A stretch of 64,000 nucleotides of DNA from Burkholderiales bacterium Ga0077544 (GTDB taxonomy: Bacteria > Pseudomonadota > Gammaproteobacteria > Burkholderiales > Burkholderiaceae_D), in NCBI GenBank assembly GCA_001464355.1, contig LNEU01000015.1, forward strand, positions 124,001 through 188,000. The letters are read 5' to 3'. The notes under the pieces were generated by a model, which ran no database searches, was not told the origin of the DNA, and saw only the letters and a list, made by a program, of their open reading frames with translations. A program made the translations under genes and the position numbers. Position 1 is the stretch's first letter. Every line of letters starts with the position of its first letter. Shown here piece by piece: positions 29,201 through 39,031 of the stretch.

Positions 29201-31753
29201 TCAGACCCGCAAGGCATCGAGCAAATCGCTTTCCAGCTGGATCTGGCTACGCGGATTGTTCAGTGCAGCACCATCGATCAGGAAGACGTCTTCTACTCGT
29301 TCGCCCAAAGTCATTACTTTTGCTGTATGCAGATTGACTTTGTACTTGGTGAGCACGTTGGCGATCGAATAGAGCAAGCCATTTCTATCGTTGGCAGAGA
29401 CAGTCAGCAAATAATATCGACCACGTTCATCCGGGCGCAAATCGACAGTCGGGGTAGCCGGGAAGTTGCGGCATAGACGCGACAAACGACCTTTGCTTGG
29501 CACCGGCAAGTCGCTTTGCATCGCCAGCATTTTGCTCAAATCGTGTTCGATCAGACTGATCAAGTCACGATAGCTATCCGCGAATGCAGGCTCGGTAATC
29601 AGGAAAGTATCGAGCGCGTAACCATGTTTGGTTGTATGGATCTTGGCGTCGAGAATGCTGAAATTTTTGTGGTCGAAATAACTGCAAATACGTGCGAACA
29701 GATCGGGTTGATCTTTTACATAGACTGTAACCTGCAAGCCTTCTCCTATCGGCGCCAGGCGACATTTTACGACTGGTACTGCGCTATCGATTTTGTCGTG
29801 CAAGACGCGCGCCTGCCATGCGATATCGGCGGCATCGTGGCGCAGGAAGTAAACGACGTCGAGTTGTTCCCACAGTTTTTCATGTGCCTTGTCAGACAAG
29901 CCAAATAAACGTAATGATTTGAGTGCTTCTTCCTGCCGATTCTTGAGTTCGCGATCTGCCGATGGTGCCTGACCGTCAAAAACGCGTGATGTCATGTGAT
30001 ACAGGTCTTCCAGTAACTTGCCTTTCCACGCGTTCCAGACTTTTGGACTGGTGCCGCGTATGTCGGCCACGGTCAGCAGGTACAACGCGGTCAGATGACG
30101 CTCATCCTTGACCAGTTTGGCGAAAGTGCTGATCACTTCAGGATCGGATAAATCCTGCTTTTGCGCGACTTGCGACATCGTCAAATGATTCTCGACGAGG
30201 AATACAACAAGCTCGGTGTCTTCTTCCGACAAACCATGGTCTACGCAAAAATTCTGAGCGTCTTCCATGCCCAATTGTGAATGATCGCCACCGCGGCCTT
30301 TTGCAATATCGTGGAATAAAGCGGCGATATACAGCAACCACGGTTTGTTGAAATTGGCCGCGAGCTGGCTGCAAAACGGGTATTCGTGCGCGTGCTGACT
30401 CAACATGAAACGACGCACATTACGCACCACCATCATGATGTGTTGATCTACCGTATAGACGTGAAAAAGATCGTGCTGCATCTGGCCTACGATCTTGCGG
30501 AAGTTCGGCAGATAGCGACCCAATACACTGGTCTGATTCATCCTGCGTAGCGCATGCGTGATACCTTGCGGCGCTTGCAGAATTTTCATGAAGAGCGCGC
30601 GATTGGTCGGGTCGCGGCGGAATTTGTTATCGATTTTTAGGCGTGAATGCCATAGCGCACGGAAGGTGCGCGAAGTCATGCCCTTCAGTTCAGGATGCAG
30701 GGACAGTAACAGGAAAACTTCCAGCATTGCAGACGGCGTCACATCGAAAGTATCGTCATGCGCGATGTCGATAAAGCCATTCACTTCATTAAAGCGTTCG
30801 TTGACTGCGACTGGCGAAGTCATTTGCGGAAACAGTTGCGCTTCGATGTTTTGCAGCAGGATCGCGTTCAGTTGCGTGACTGCTTTTGCTGCGAGGTAGT
30901 AACGCTGCATCAGATATTCGCTGGCGCGGCGCGTTTCTGTCGATTTGAAGCCAATGGATTCTGCAATCGCAGTCTGAATATCAAAAACCAGTCTATCTTC
31001 GCGACGATTGGCGATGATGTGCAGTCGTATGCGAACATCTTTGAGTGCGCGTTCCTTTTGCTTGAGTTGGCGTGCTTCGGTTGGCGTGATCAATCCGCGT
31101 TCGGCCAATGCTGGCCATGAGTCGCCAAGTCCGGCCGCTTTCGCAACCCATAGAATGACTTGTAAATCACGCAATCCACCCGGGCTTTCCTTGCAGTTTG
31201 GTTCAAGGCTGTAGGGCGTATCTTCGTATTTGGCGTGGCGCTGCCTGAGTTCCAGCGTTTTTGCCTGGAAAAAAGCGCGTGGGTTCATTGCGGTAGCGCA
31301 GCTTTCTTTCATCAACTGAAATAGGGCTGGGTTACCTACAACCAATCTTGCCTCAAGCAAACTAGTTTGAACCGTGATATCAGCAGCCGCTTCGGACAGG
31401 CATTCATCAATCGTGCGGATACTGTGACCAATTTCAAGGCCGATATCCCAAAACAATTGAATCAATTCTTCCAGTTTGGCCTGCAATGCGTCATCGGGTG
31501 CTTCCTGCAGCAATATCAATACATCGACATCGGAGTAGGGGAACATTTCTCCACGACCATAACCGCCGACGGCGACCAGAGCGGCGGACGTTGGGAAGTT
31601 GAAGTTAGCCCAGGATTGGATCAGTGCTGCATCGACGTTACTAGTTAACTCAGTCAATAACTGATCTGTCTTCCCACCCGCCAAAAACCTGTCTATGACG
31701 ATTTGTCGCTCGGCTTTGAGCTGTTCTTTCAATTCGATGGCAAAAGACGGCAT
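29201..31753 (-). CDS. glnD: [Protein-PII] uridylyltransferase / uridylyl-removing enzyme GlnD
   Basis: GlnD senses glutamine and adds or removes UMP on PII proteins, controlling nitrogen metabolism. The 850-residue product shows the nucleotidyltransferase motif [15 protein letters not shown] (about residues 63-77), a PII-UTase central domain, an HD hydrolase domain with [14 protein letters not shown], and two C-terminal ACT domains ([14 protein letters not shown] and [14 protein letters not shown]) that bind glutamine. Its start lies three bases after the map stop, so map-glnD is one transcript, as in E. coli. Confidence 0.97.
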   Translation of the reverse strand: MPSFAIELKEQLKAERQIVIDRFLAGGKTDQLLTELTSNVDAALIQSWANFNFPTSAALVAVGGYGRGEMFPYSDVDVLILLQEAPDDALQAKLEELIQLFWDIGLEIGHSIRTIDECLSEAAADITVQTSLLEARLVVGNPALFQLMKESCATAMNPRAFFQAKTLELRQRHAKYEDTPYSLEPNCKESPGGLRDLQVILWVAKAAGLGDSWPALAERGLITPTEARQLKQKERALKDVRIRLHIIANRREDRLVFDIQTAIAESIGFKSTETRRASEYLMQRYYLAAKAVTQLNAILLQNIEAQLFPQMTSPVAVNERFNEVNGFIDIAHDDTFDVTPSAMLEVFLLLSLHPELKGMTSRTFRALWHSRLKIDNKFRRDPTNRALFMKILQAPQGITHALRRMNQTSVLGRYLPNFRKIVGQMQHDLFHVYTVDQHIMMVVRNVRRFMLSQHAHEYPFCSQLAANFNKPWLLYIAALFHDIAKGRGGDHSQLGMEDAQNFCVDHGLSEEDTELVVFLVENHLTMSQVAQKQDLSDPEVISTFAKLVKDERHLTALYLLTVADIRGTSPKVWNAWKGKLLEDLYHMTSRVFDGQAPSADRELKNRQEEALKSLRLFGLSDKAHEKLWEQLDVVYFLRHDAADIAWQARVLHDKIDSAVPVVKCRLAPIGEGLQVTVYVKDQPDLFARICSYFDHKNFSILDAKIHTTKHGYALDTFLITEPAFADSYRDLISLIEHDLSKMLAMQSDLPVPSKGRLSRLCRNFPATPTVDLRPDERGRYYLLTVSANDRNGLLYSIANVLTKYKVNLHTAKVMTLGERVEDVFLIDGAALNNPRSQIQLESDLLDALRV

Positions 31754-31756
31754 GGA

Positions 31757-32593
31757 TCAGGCGTTGGCAGTTTGAGGGGTATCCGAAGATTGCACGATAA
31801 ATGCTGGCGGTGGCGGGGTGCCGGCGGATTGTGTGAGGATCTCGTAGCCGGTTTCAGTCACCAGCACGGTATGTTCCCATTGTGCGGAAAGACTGCGATC
31901 CTTGGTTTTGATGGTCCAGCCATCGCCCATTTCACGGATTTCTCGACGACCTGCGTTGATCATCGGTTCGACTGTGAAGATCATGCCGGCAGCGAGTTTT
32001 TCCAGTGTGCCAGGACGGCCGTAATGCAGCACTTGCGGCTCTTCGTGGAATACCTTGCCGATGCCGTGACCGCAAAATTCGCGCACGACGCTGTAGCCGG
32101 CCTTTTCAGCATGCTGTTGAATCACGAAACCGATGTCGCCCAGATGCGCGCCTGGTTTGATCTTCGAGATGCCCAACCACATGCATTCATAAGTAATTTC
32201 GCTCAAGCGTTTAGCCTGGATGGATGGTTCGCCGATCAAGAACATGCGGCTGTTGTCGCCGTGATAACCATCCTTGATGACGGTAATGTCCAGATTGACC
32301 GAATCTCCATTCTTTAAAACCTTGTCGCCCGGGATGCCATGGCAAATGACATCGTTAACAGATGTGCAAATTGCTTTTGGGTAGGGAGTGTAGCCGGGCG
32401 GGCAATAATTCAAAGGGGCGGGAATCGTTCCTTGCACATTGACCATGTATTCATGGCACAAGCGGTCAAGTTCACCGGTGGTGACGCCTGCTTTGACGAA
32501 GGGAGTAATGTAATCGAGTACTTCTGCGCCTAAGCGGCCGGCAACACGCATGCCGGCTATGTCTTCTGCAGTTTTAATTGAAATATTGCTCAT
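31757..32593 (-). CDS. map: Methionine aminopeptidase, type I
   Basis: Map removes the initiator methionine with a dinuclear metal centre. The 278-residue product begins MSNISIKTAEDIAGMRVAGR and shows CHGIPGDKVLKNGDSVNLDIT, GHGIGKVFHEEPQVLHYG and the C-terminal EHTVLVTETGYEILT, covering the five metal ligands (Asp, Asp, His, Glu, Glu). The frame is open far upstream (to 32776) but ATG at 32593 gives the family start. Divergence from rpsB is the standard proteobacterial arrangement. Confidence 0.96.
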   Translation of the reverse strand: MSNISIKTAEDIAGMRVAGRLGAEVLDYITPFVKAGVTTGELDRLCHEYMVNVQGTIPAPLNYCPPGYTPYPKAICTSVNDVICHGIPGDKVLKNGDSVNLDITVIKDGYHGDNSRMFLIGEPSIQAKRLSEITYECMWLGISKIKPGAHLGDIGFVIQQHAEKAGYSVVREFCGHGIGKVFHEEPQVLHYGRPGTLEKLAAGMIFTVEPMINAGRREIREMGDGWTIKTKDRSLSAQWEHTVLVTETGYEILTQSAGTPPPPAFIVQSSDTPQTANA

Positions 32594-32668
32594 GGGAATC
32601 CGAAAAATGCTGAGTTGTACATGGCGAAATACGCTGAATTCGCAGCATGGATTAGAAATAGATGAGGA

Positions 32669-32674
32669 ATTATA
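32669..32674 (-). promoter_or_regulatory. Candidate -10 box for map
   Basis: The minus strand reads TATAAT 76 bases upstream of the map start. No convincing -35 hexamer was found at the right distance, so this is a weak call. Confidence 0.3.
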
Positions 32675-32715
32675 GACGAGCGCCCACTTATGCGCCGACG
32701 AAAGTGGCGTGGGAC

Positions 32716-32745
32716 TTGAAACAAACAGCACTTTCAGGGTAGAAT
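32716..32745 (+). promoter_or_regulatory. Sigma-70 promoter for rpsB
   Basis: TTGAAA (32716-32721) and TAGAAT (32740-32745) are separated by 18 bases. Each differs from the consensus hexamer at one or two positions. Transcription would start near 32752, leaving a leader of about 130 bases before rpsB. Confidence 0.6.
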
Positions 32746-32821
32746 CTCGGGCTTGCCTGAATTGGTTTTCAAGCAAAATTTTTGTAAATCGCGAATCCGC
32801 TCGAAAAGGGTGCCTGAATCA

Positions 32822-32860
32822 AGACTGAAATCAGTCTGAATCTGGTGACTGAGCAGATTC
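32822..32860 (+). promoter_or_regulatory. Paired hairpins in the rpsB leader, possible S2 autoregulation site
   Basis: AGACTG (32822-32827) pairs with CAGTCT (32832-32837) over an AAAT loop; GAATCTG (32838-32844) pairs directly afterwards with CAGATTC (32854-32860). The two perfect stems stack end to end 14 bases before the GGAG ribosome binding site at 32874. E. coli rpsB-tsf is known to be controlled by S2 through its leader; that this structure does the same is an inference. Confidence 0.45.
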
Positions 32861-32882
32861 CAGACCCAACCCTGGAGATATT

Positions 32883-33629
32883 ATGTCAGTAACTATGCGT
32901 GAAATGCTGGAAGCCGGTGTCCATTTCGGTCACCAAACCCGCTTCTGGAACCCAAAGATGGCCCCTTACATTTTCGGCCATCGCAACAGAATTCATATCG
33001 TCAATCTGGAAAAAACCCTGGGCATGTACCAGGAGGCGATGAAGTACATCAAACAATTGTCTTCCAATCGTGGCACCGTGCTGTTCGTCGGCACCAAGCG
33101 TCAAGCGCGTGAAACCATCGCCGCTGAAGCAGCGCGCGCTGGCATGCCTTACGTTGACCAACGTTGGTTGGGCGGCATGCTGACCAACTTCAAAACGATC
33201 AAGACATCGATCAAGCGTTTGAAAGAATTGGAAGCGTTGGCTGAAGACGGTTCGATCGAAAAACTCAGCAAAAAAGAAGCGCTGATGTTTGACCGCGAAA
33301 AAATCAAGCTGGAAAAAGCAATCGGCGGCATCAAGGACATGGGCGGCATTCCTGACGCAATTTTCGTGGTTGACGTTGGTTACCACAAAGGTGCGATCAC
33401 CGAAGCAGCTAAACTGGGCATCCCGGTTATCGGCGTCGTTGATACCAACCACTCGCCAGAAGGCGTTACCTACATCATCCCAGGTAACGATGACTCGTCC
33501 AAAGCAATCATGTTGTACGCTCGCGGCGTAGCAGATGCGATCCTCGAAGGCCGCGCGACTGCGTCCAACGATCTGGTCGAAGCTATCAAAGGCGGCGACG
33601 ACTTCGTTGAGGTCAGCGAGCAGGCTTAA
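32883..33629 (+). CDS. rpsB: 30S ribosomal protein S2
   Basis: S2 joins the small ribosomal subunit late and contacts S1. The 248-residue product starts [23 protein letters not shown] with the family signature and contains [38 protein letters not shown] and [18 protein letters not shown] site at 32874-32877 precedes ATG 32883. It is followed by an intrinsic terminator-like hairpin before tsf, which may tune the S2 to EF-Ts ratio. Confidence 0.98.
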   Translation: MSVTMREMLEAGVHFGHQTRFWNPKMAPYIFGHRNRIHIVNLEKTLGMYQEAMKYIKQLSSNRGTVLFVGTKRQARETIAAEAARAGMPYVDQRWLGGMLTNFKTIKTSIKRLKELEALAEDGSIEKLSKKEALMFDREKIKLEKAIGGIKDMGGIPDAIFVVDVGYHKGAITEAAKLGIPVIGVVDTNHSPEGVTYIIPGNDDSSKAIMLYARGVADAILEGRATASNDLVEAIKGGDDFVEVSEQA

Positions 33630-33663
33630 TACCCTGGCTCTGATGGTTTGAGCGTCAGAAATC

Positions 33664-33693
33664 AAGGGGCAACAGCGGTTCGCCCCTTTTTTT
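33664..33693 (+). terminator. Intrinsic terminator or attenuator between rpsB and tsf
   Basis: AAGGGGC (33664-33670) pairs with GCCCCTT (33682-33688) across an 11-base loop, followed by a run of T to 33693. It stands 35 bases after the rpsB stop and would stop some transcripts before tsf. Confidence 0.75.
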
Positions 33694-33769
33694 CGAGCAC
33701 ATTTTGAACGTAATAAGATGGAGGGCGTCACAGCGACGCCTGTCTGTCAGGAATTGTTAGGAGATTGTA

Positions 33770-34651
33770 ATGGCCGTTATTACTGCAGCTATGGTTGGTG
33801 AACTGCGCGCTCTGACTGATGCGCCTATGATGGAATGCAAAAAAGCATTGACTGAAGCCGATGGCGATCCAGTCAAAGCAGAAGAACTGCTGCGCGTTAA
33901 ACTCGGTAGCAAAGCATCGAAAGCTGCTTCCCGCGTAACCGCTGAAGGCGTTGTTGCTGCTTTCGTATCAGGTAACGTCGGCGCATTGGTCGAAGTTAAC
34001 TGCGAAACAGATTTCGTTACCAAGAACGATGAGTTCCTCGCCTTGGCAAATGCTTGCGCTAAATTGATCGCTGAAAAGAATCCAGCTGACGTGGCTGCCT
34101 TGTCGGCCTTGCCTTTGGATGGTAAAACAGTTGAAGAACAACGCGCTGCGTTGATCGGTCGTATCGGCGAAAACATGTCGATCCGTCGTTTTCAACGTTT
34201 TGAAACAGCTGGCAAATTGGCTTCCTACCTGCACGGTACTCGTATCGGCGTGATGGTTGATTTCGACAGCGCAGACGAACAAGTCGGTAAAGATGTTGCA
34301 ATGCACATCGCAGCGATGAAACCAGTTGCTTTGTCGTCAGACAACGTTCCTGCTGATCTGATCGCTAAAGAGCGCTCGGTTGCAGAGTTGAAAGCAGCTG
34401 AATCAGGCAAGCCAGCCGAAATCGTCACCAAAATGGTTGAAGGTTCGGTACAGAAATACCTGAAAGAAGTTTCCTTGCTGAACCAGACATTTGTTAAAAA
34501 CGACAAGCAAACCGTCGAACAAATGCTGAAAGACTCCAAATCCACCGTGAAAGCATTCACGATGTATGTGGTCGGTGAAGGCATTGAGAAGAAGCAAGAC
34601 GACTTTGCTGCAGAAGTAGCAGCACAAGTCGCAGCAGCAAAACAGGCGTAA
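33770..34651 (+). CDS. tsf: Elongation factor Ts
   Basis: EF-Ts exchanges GDP for GTP on EF-Tu. The 293-residue product has the N-terminal UBA-like domain ([25 protein letters not shown]), the conserved [12 protein letters not shown] of the core and the coiled-coil/dimerisation region. A good GGAG site precedes ATG 33770. A small hairpin (GGCGTC/GACGCC, 33724-33740) lies in the upstream gap. tsf ends in a strong terminator, which separates it from pyrH. Confidence 0.98.
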   Translation: MAVITAAMVGELRALTDAPMMECKKALTEADGDPVKAEELLRVKLGSKASKAASRVTAEGVVAAFVSGNVGALVEVNCETDFVTKNDEFLALANACAKLIAEKNPADVAALSALPLDGKTVEEQRAALIGRIGENMSIRRFQRFETAGKLASYLHGTRIGVMVDFDSADEQVGKDVAMHIAAMKPVALSSDNVPADLIAKERSVAELKAAESGKPAEIVTKMVEGSVQKYLKEVSLLNQTFVKNDKQTVEQMLKDSKSTVKAFTMYVVGEGIEKKQDDFAAEVAAQVAAAKQA

Positions 34652-34654
34652 GTT

Positions 34655-34685
34655 AAAAAAATCGGGCCGAAAGGCCCGTTTTTTT
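34655..34685 (+). terminator. Strong intrinsic terminator after tsf
   Basis: CGGGCC (34663-34668), loop GAAA, GGCCCG (34673-34678), then seven T (34679-34685). The stem is preceded by an A-run (34655-34660), so it is partly bidirectional in form. It begins 12 bases after the tsf stop. Confidence 0.9.
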
Positions 34686-34723
34686 AACGCCATCAAGTAT
34701 GCTTTGATGTGCGCCAATAATGA

Positions 34724-34776
34724 AGATTTTGCTTCAGCATCGTCATCCACAATATGGCAATGCTGAAGCAGAATCT
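34724..34776. repeat. 17-base inverted repeat upstream of pyrH
   Basis: The arms 34724-34740 (AAGATTTTGCTTCAGCA then T) and 34760-34776 are complementary at 16 of 17 positions, the exception being one G-U wobble, with a 19-base loop. It lies between the tsf terminator and pyrH, 60 bases before the pyrH start, and has no T-tract. It may be a leader structure or a protein-binding site; just after it a nine-base direct repeat AGTAAAACC occurs at 34789 and 34806. Confidence 0.6.
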
Positions 34777-34835
34777 GGTAAGAACTGAAGTAAAACCATC
34801 GCCTCAGTAAAACCGGATAACAAGGAATCCTGCCC

Positions 34836-35552
34836 ATGACAAGCCCAGCCTACAAACGTGTTCTCCTCAAACTTTCAGGTGAAGCGTTAATGGGAGACGA
34901 TCCGTACGGCATCAATCGCGCGACCATCGAACGCATGGTGGCAGATGTGTCAGAAGTTTCAAAACTGGGTGTGGAGCTGGCGATCGTGATTGGCGGCGGT
35001 AACATTTTCCGCGGCGTCGCACCTGGTGCGCAAGGCATGGACCGCGCCACAGCCGATTACATGGGCATGCTGGCTACCGTGATGAATTCGCTGGCACTGG
35101 CCGATGCGATGCGTCAGGCGGGTATTACCGCTCGCGTGATGTCGGCGATTGCGATCGAACAAGTTGTTGAGCCGTATGTACGTCCCAAGGCTTTGCAATA
35201 TCTGGAAGAGGGCAAGATCGTTGTCTTTGCAGCCGGTACTGGCAATCCTTTCTTTACCACCGATACCGCAGCGGCTCTGCGCGGTTCGGAAATCGGTGCG
35301 CAAATCGTCTTGAAAGCGACCAAGGTTGATGGCGTCTACAGTGCAGATCCAAACAAGGATCCCGACGCGACACGTTACTCGACCATCACTTTTGACGAAG
35401 CGATTTCCAAGCATTTGCAGGTCATGGATGCAACTGCGTTTGCTTTGTGCCGCGATCAAAAATTACCAATCAAAGTATTCTCCATCGTCAAACCGGGTGC
35501 GCTCAAACGCGTGATCATGGGTGAAGACGAAGGCACATTGGTGCACGTATAA
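34836..35552 (+). CDS. pyrH: UMP kinase
   Basis: PyrH phosphorylates UMP to UDP and is the hexameric bacterial UMP kinase of the amino-acid kinase fold. The 238-residue product has [16 protein letters not shown] at the N-terminus, [10 protein letters not shown], the UMP-binding region around [16 protein letters not shown] and [18 protein letters not shown] at 34823-34827 precedes ATG 34836. A strong terminator after tsf means pyrH probably has its own promoter in the 184-base gap, though I could not assign clear -35/-10 boxes. Confidence 0.98.
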   Translation: MTSPAYKRVLLKLSGEALMGDDPYGINRATIERMVADVSEVSKLGVELAIVIGGGNIFRGVAPGAQGMDRATADYMGMLATVMNSLALADAMRQAGITARVMSAIAIEQVVEPYVRPKALQYLEEGKIVVFAAGTGNPFFTTDTAAALRGSEIGAQIVLKATKVDGVYSADPNKDPDATRYSTITFDEAISKHLQVMDATAFALCRDQKLPIKVFSIVKPGALKRVIMGEDEGTLVHV

Positions 35553-35575
35553 AATAAGTAAATTCATAAGTAAGT

Positions 35576-35614
35576 TTCGCTGAATGTTGTCGAGTTCAGC
35601 GAATTCAATTTTCG
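35576..35614 (+). terminator. Hairpin between pyrH and frr, weak terminator
   Basis: TTCGCTGAA (35576-35584) and TTCAGCGAA (35595-35603) form a perfect nine-base stem with a ten-base loop, followed by the T-rich TTCAATTTTCG. It starts 24 bases after the pyrH stop; read-through to frr is likely since the U-tract is broken. Confidence 0.45.
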
Positions 35615-35644
35615 TTTAACTCGTAGCAAAAGAGGAGAACAGTA

Positions 35645-36205
35645 ATGACTGTTGCAGAAGCAAAAAAGACTGCTGATCAAAAAATGCAAAAGTCGATCGA
35701 GACTTTGCGAGCAGATTTGGCAAAAGTACGTACCGGCCGCGCTCACACCGGCATATTGGATCACGTCATGGTTGAGTACTACGGTAACCCAACCAATTTG
35801 ACGCAGGTTGCCAACGTGACGCTGGTCGATGCGCGCACGATCGGTGTTCAACCTTTCGAAAAGAAAATGGTTGCAGTGGTTGAGAAAGCGATTCGTGACG
35901 CAGATCTTGGTTTGAATCCGTCTACCCAGGGCGAAATGATCCGTGTACCAACCCCACCATTGACCGAAGAACGCCGCAAGGAAATGGTCAAGCTGGTCAA
36001 GAGCGAAGCCGAAGATGCAAAAATCGCGATCCGCAATATTCGTCGCGACGCCAACGAAACATTGAAAAAGCTTTTGAAAGAAAAAGCCTGCTCGGAAGAT
36101 GACGAGCGTCGCGCACAGGACGAAGTCCAGAAACTGACCGACAAGTTTGTCCTGGAAGTCGACAAAATGGTCGTCGAAAAAGAAAAAGAAGTGCTGACAG
36201 TTTGA
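35645..36205 (+). CDS. frr: Ribosome recycling factor
   Basis: Frr splits the post-termination ribosome together with EF-G. The 186-residue length is typical. The N-terminus [32 protein letters not shown] and the C-terminal helix bundle ([10 protein letters not shown]-like [17 protein letters not shown]) match the family. AGAGGAGA at 35631-35638 precedes ATG 35645. Confidence 0.98.
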   Translation: MTVAEAKKTADQKMQKSIETLRADLAKVRTGRAHTGILDHVMVEYYGNPTNLTQVANVTLVDARTIGVQPFEKKMVAVVEKAIRDADLGLNPSTQGEMIRVPTPPLTEERRKEMVKLVKSEAEDAKIAIRNIRRDANETLKKLLKEKACSEDDERRAQDEVQKLTDKFVLEVDKMVVEKEKEVLTV

Positions 36206-36254
36206 GTCGGCTCTCGATTCTTTTGTCATTCATTTCATTTCTGGCCGCCCATCC

Positions 36255-37019
36255 ATGACATCGTCAAGCTCAACCCAGGTCGTGCCGGACGTATCACTGG
36301 TGCCGCGTCATATTGCCATCATCATGGATGGCAATGGACGCTGGGCGACCAAACGTTTCATGCCGCGCGTAGCAGGCCACGTCAAAGGTGTAGAAGCCGT
36401 GCGTGGTATCGTCGAAGCCTGCGCGATGCAGGGCGTCGAGTATGTGACTTTCTTTGCGTTTAGCTCGGAAAACTGGCGTCGTCCCGAGGACGAAGTGTCC
36501 TTGCTGATGCGTCTGTTCGTGACGGCTCTGGAACGCGAAGTAGCGAAGATGCATGCCAACGGCATACGCCTAAAAATTGTCGGCGACCTCAGTCGCTTTG
36601 ACGACAAACTGCAAAAAATGATTGCCAGTGCCGAGCGCAAAACGGCTGCCAATGATAAGTTGACAGTCACTATTTGCGCCAACTACGGTGGCCGTTGGGA
36701 CATCATGCAGGCTGTCAATCAAATGGTGGCGACCAATCCAGGTGCGACTGATTTCACTGAAGAGCAACTGGCGCAATATTTGTCGCTGTCTTATGCGCCT
36801 GAGCCTGATCTCTTCATTCGTACTGGTGGCGAAGAACGTATTTCCAACTTCCTGCTGTGGCAACTCGCGTATACCGAGTTGTATTTCACTGACGCCTACT
36901 GGCCCGACTTCGACGCAGCTGCGTTGGAGAAGGCAATTTCTTCCTATCAGCAACGCGAACGCCGCTTTGGTCGTACCAGCGCCCAGTTGACTGAACAAGC
37001 ATCGGCGGACGAATGCTGA
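36255..37019 (+). CDS. uppS: Undecaprenyl diphosphate synthase UppS
   Basis: UppS condenses isopentenyl diphosphate onto farnesyl diphosphate to make the C55 lipid carrier for cell-wall polymers. The 254-residue product shows [13 protein letters not shown] with the catalytic aspartate, the [11 protein letters not shown] motif and the C-terminal [20 protein letters not shown]. It overlaps cdsA by seven bases. uppS-cdsA-dxr-rseP-bamA is the usual envelope order. Confidence 0.97.
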   Translation: MTSSSSTQVVPDVSLVPRHIAIIMDGNGRWATKRFMPRVAGHVKGVEAVRGIVEACAMQGVEYVTFFAFSSENWRRPEDEVSLLMRLFVTALEREVAKMHANGIRLKIVGDLSRFDDKLQKMIASAERKTAANDKLTVTICANYGGRWDIMQAVNQMVATNPGATDFTEEQLAQYLSLSYAPEPDLFIRTGGEERISNFLLWQLAYTELYFTDAYWPDFDAAALEKAISSYQQRERRFGRTSAQLTEQASADEC

Positions 37020-37831
37020 AAACCCGTGTCATCACTGCACTCATTTTGCTGGCAGTGTTGTTGCTGGTGATTTTTTCCGGTTCATTTATTGTGTTTGCTG
37101 TATTCACCGGCATCTTCTTTGCGGCTGCCGCATGGGAATGTTTGCGCCTGTTCGGCAATAAATTCCCGGTGGTTGGTGCAGTGTTGTGGACCGCAGCATT
37201 TACCTATCTGGTGGTGACGGCCAGTTTCAAACAAAGCATGCTCTTGTACGCGATCTGCGTTGCGATCTGGGCCTTGCGTCTGGTGCCATCCTTGGGGTTC
37301 GGATTGCCGCCGCTGGATGGCTTCCGCAATCGCTTGCTGACGGGTATTTTTGGTATTGCCGTCCTTGGCGCGTTCATTGCCATTCTCAGTTTGTACAATC
37401 GCTCGGCGCTGTATATGTTTTCGGTGATGGCATTGGTCTGGATTGCTGACATTGGCGCTTATTTCAGCGGTAAGGCTTTCGGCAAACGTAAGCTGGCCCC
37501 TTCGATTTCTCCGGGTAAATCTTGGGAAGGCGCGATAGGCGGTGGCATTCTGGTTTTGCTGGCTAGTGCGGCGACGCTGACTGTGCCGGCTTTAAACGAT
37601 ACTTTTGCCGTGCAGCTTTATCTCAAATGGGGCTGGGCCGGATTCCTGGTGATATTGTTATTGATGGTTGCCGCCAGCATCGTCGGCGATCTGTTTGAAT
37701 CCCAACTCAAACGCCGCGCCGGCATGAAGGACAGCAGTAATCTGTTGCCCGGCCATGGTGGTGTACTCGATAGACTGGATGCGTTGATCCCGACATTGCC
37801 GCTGGCAGTGCTGGTTGGCTACTGGATGTAA
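37013..37831 (+). CDS. cdsA: Phosphatidate cytidylyltransferase CdsA
   Basis: CdsA makes CDP-diacylglycerol, precursor of all phospholipids, in the inner membrane. The 272-residue product has about eight membrane segments and the C-terminal family signature [21 protein letters not shown] followed by DRLD. Its start lies inside the last codons of uppS. Confidence 0.96.
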   Translation: MLKTRVITALILLAVLLLVIFSGSFIVFAVFTGIFFAAAAWECLRLFGNKFPVVGAVLWTAAFTYLVVTASFKQSMLLYAICVAIWALRLVPSLGFGLPPLDGFRNRLLTGIFGIAVLGAFIAILSLYNRSALYMFSVMALVWIADIGAYFSGKAFGKRKLAPSISPGKSWEGAIGGGILVLLASAATLTVPALNDTFAVQLYLKWGWAGFLVILLLMVAASIVGDLFESQLKRRAGMKDSSNLLPGHGGVLDRLDALIPTLPLAVLVGYWM

Positions 37832-37838
37832 GGCGCAG

Positions 37839-39029
37839 ATGCAGCAAAAAATGCAGCACATCACAATACTCGGTTCGACCGGTTCCATAGGCGTATCGAC
37901 CCTCGACGTCATTGCGCGTCATCCTGATCGGTATCGTGTCTATGCATTGACGGCGCACAATCGTGTCGAAGAATTGGCTGCGCAATGCGCACAATTCCAG
38001 CCCAGCATCGCGGTTGTCGGTAGCGCCGAATCCGCGCAAAAACTCCAACTTATATTGCGTCAGCAAGGCTTGAAAACTCAGGTTGAATATGGTGCGGCTG
38101 CTTTGTGCGCGGTCGCCAGTGCGACTGAGTGCGATAGCGTGATGGCAGCGATAGTGGGTGCTGCCGGTTTGGCACCCACTTTGGCCGCGGCACGTGCCGG
38201 AAAAAAAGTATTGTTGGCAAATAAAGAAGCGCTGGTGATGTCTGGTCCTTTATTGATGGAGGCGGTTGCTGCCAGTGGCGCTACTTTGATGCCGATTGAT
38301 AGCGAGCACAATGCTATTTTTCAATGCATGCCGGCGGCATATCATGGGCAAGATCAACGTTCACCAGTGCAACATGGCATAGAAAAAATTCTGTTGACGG
38401 CGTCGGGCGGTCCTTTCCTGCATAGAGATATCAATACCCTGAATCAGGTAACTTGTGCCGAAGCGATTGCACATCCCAAATGGGTGATGGGTCGCAAGAT
38501 ATCGGTGGATTCCGCCACGATGATGAACAAGGGGCTGGAGGTCATAGAAGCCCATTGGTTATTCGGTGTGCCAGCCAGCCAGATCGAAGTCGTGATTCAT
38601 CCGCAAAGTGTGGTGCATTCTATGGTCTCTTATGTGGACGGCTCCGTGCTGGCACAGCTAGGCAATCCCGATATGCGTACGCCGATTGCCCATGCGATGG
38701 CTTATCCGGAGCGGATTGCTTCAGGTGTCGCGCCTATCGATTTGGTCAGGATTGCTCAACTTACTTTTGAGACGCCCGATCTGGTGCGATTTCCCTGCCT
38801 GAAACTGGCGTATGATGCATTGCAGGTGGGTGGTTCAGCACCGGCGATCATGAATGCAGCGAATGAGATTGCCGTGCAGGCATTCCTCGATGGTCGCATC
38901 GGTTTCCGCGTGATCGATCAACTGATCGCACGGGTAATGGCCGCCTTGCCATCGGGGCCCGTAACGGATATTGAATCAGTTTTTGAGCAGGATCAGCGCG
39001 CGCGCGATACTGCTAATTCCTTTATATAA
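37839..39029 (+). CDS. dxr: 1-deoxy-D-xylulose 5-phosphate reductoisomerase
   Basis: DXR (IspC) converts DXP to MEP with NADPH in non-mevalonate isoprenoid synthesis, feeding UppS nearby. The 396-residue length is close to E. coli (398). Motifs visible: NADPH-binding ILGSTGSIG, the metal-binding [12 protein letters not shown], and [22 protein letters not shown] at 37839 with AAGGCG at 37830-37835 is preferred; an ATG four codons later (37851) is an alternative. Confidence 0.97.
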   Translation: MQQKMQHITILGSTGSIGVSTLDVIARHPDRYRVYALTAHNRVEELAAQCAQFQPSIAVVGSAESAQKLQLILRQQGLKTQVEYGAAALCAVASATECDSVMAAIVGAAGLAPTLAAARAGKKVLLANKEALVMSGPLLMEAVAASGATLMPIDSEHNAIFQCMPAAYHGQDQRSPVQHGIEKILLTASGGPFLHRDINTLNQVTCAEAIAHPKWVMGRKISVDSATMMNKGLEVIEAHWLFGVPASQIEVVIHPQSVVHSMVSYVDGSVLAQLGNPDMRTPIAHAMAYPERIASGVAPIDLVRIAQLTFETPDLVRFPCLKLAYDALQVGGSAPAIMNAANEIAVQAFLDGRIGFRVIDQLIARVMAALPSGPVTDIESVFEQDQRARDTANSFI

Positions 39030-39031
39030 AC

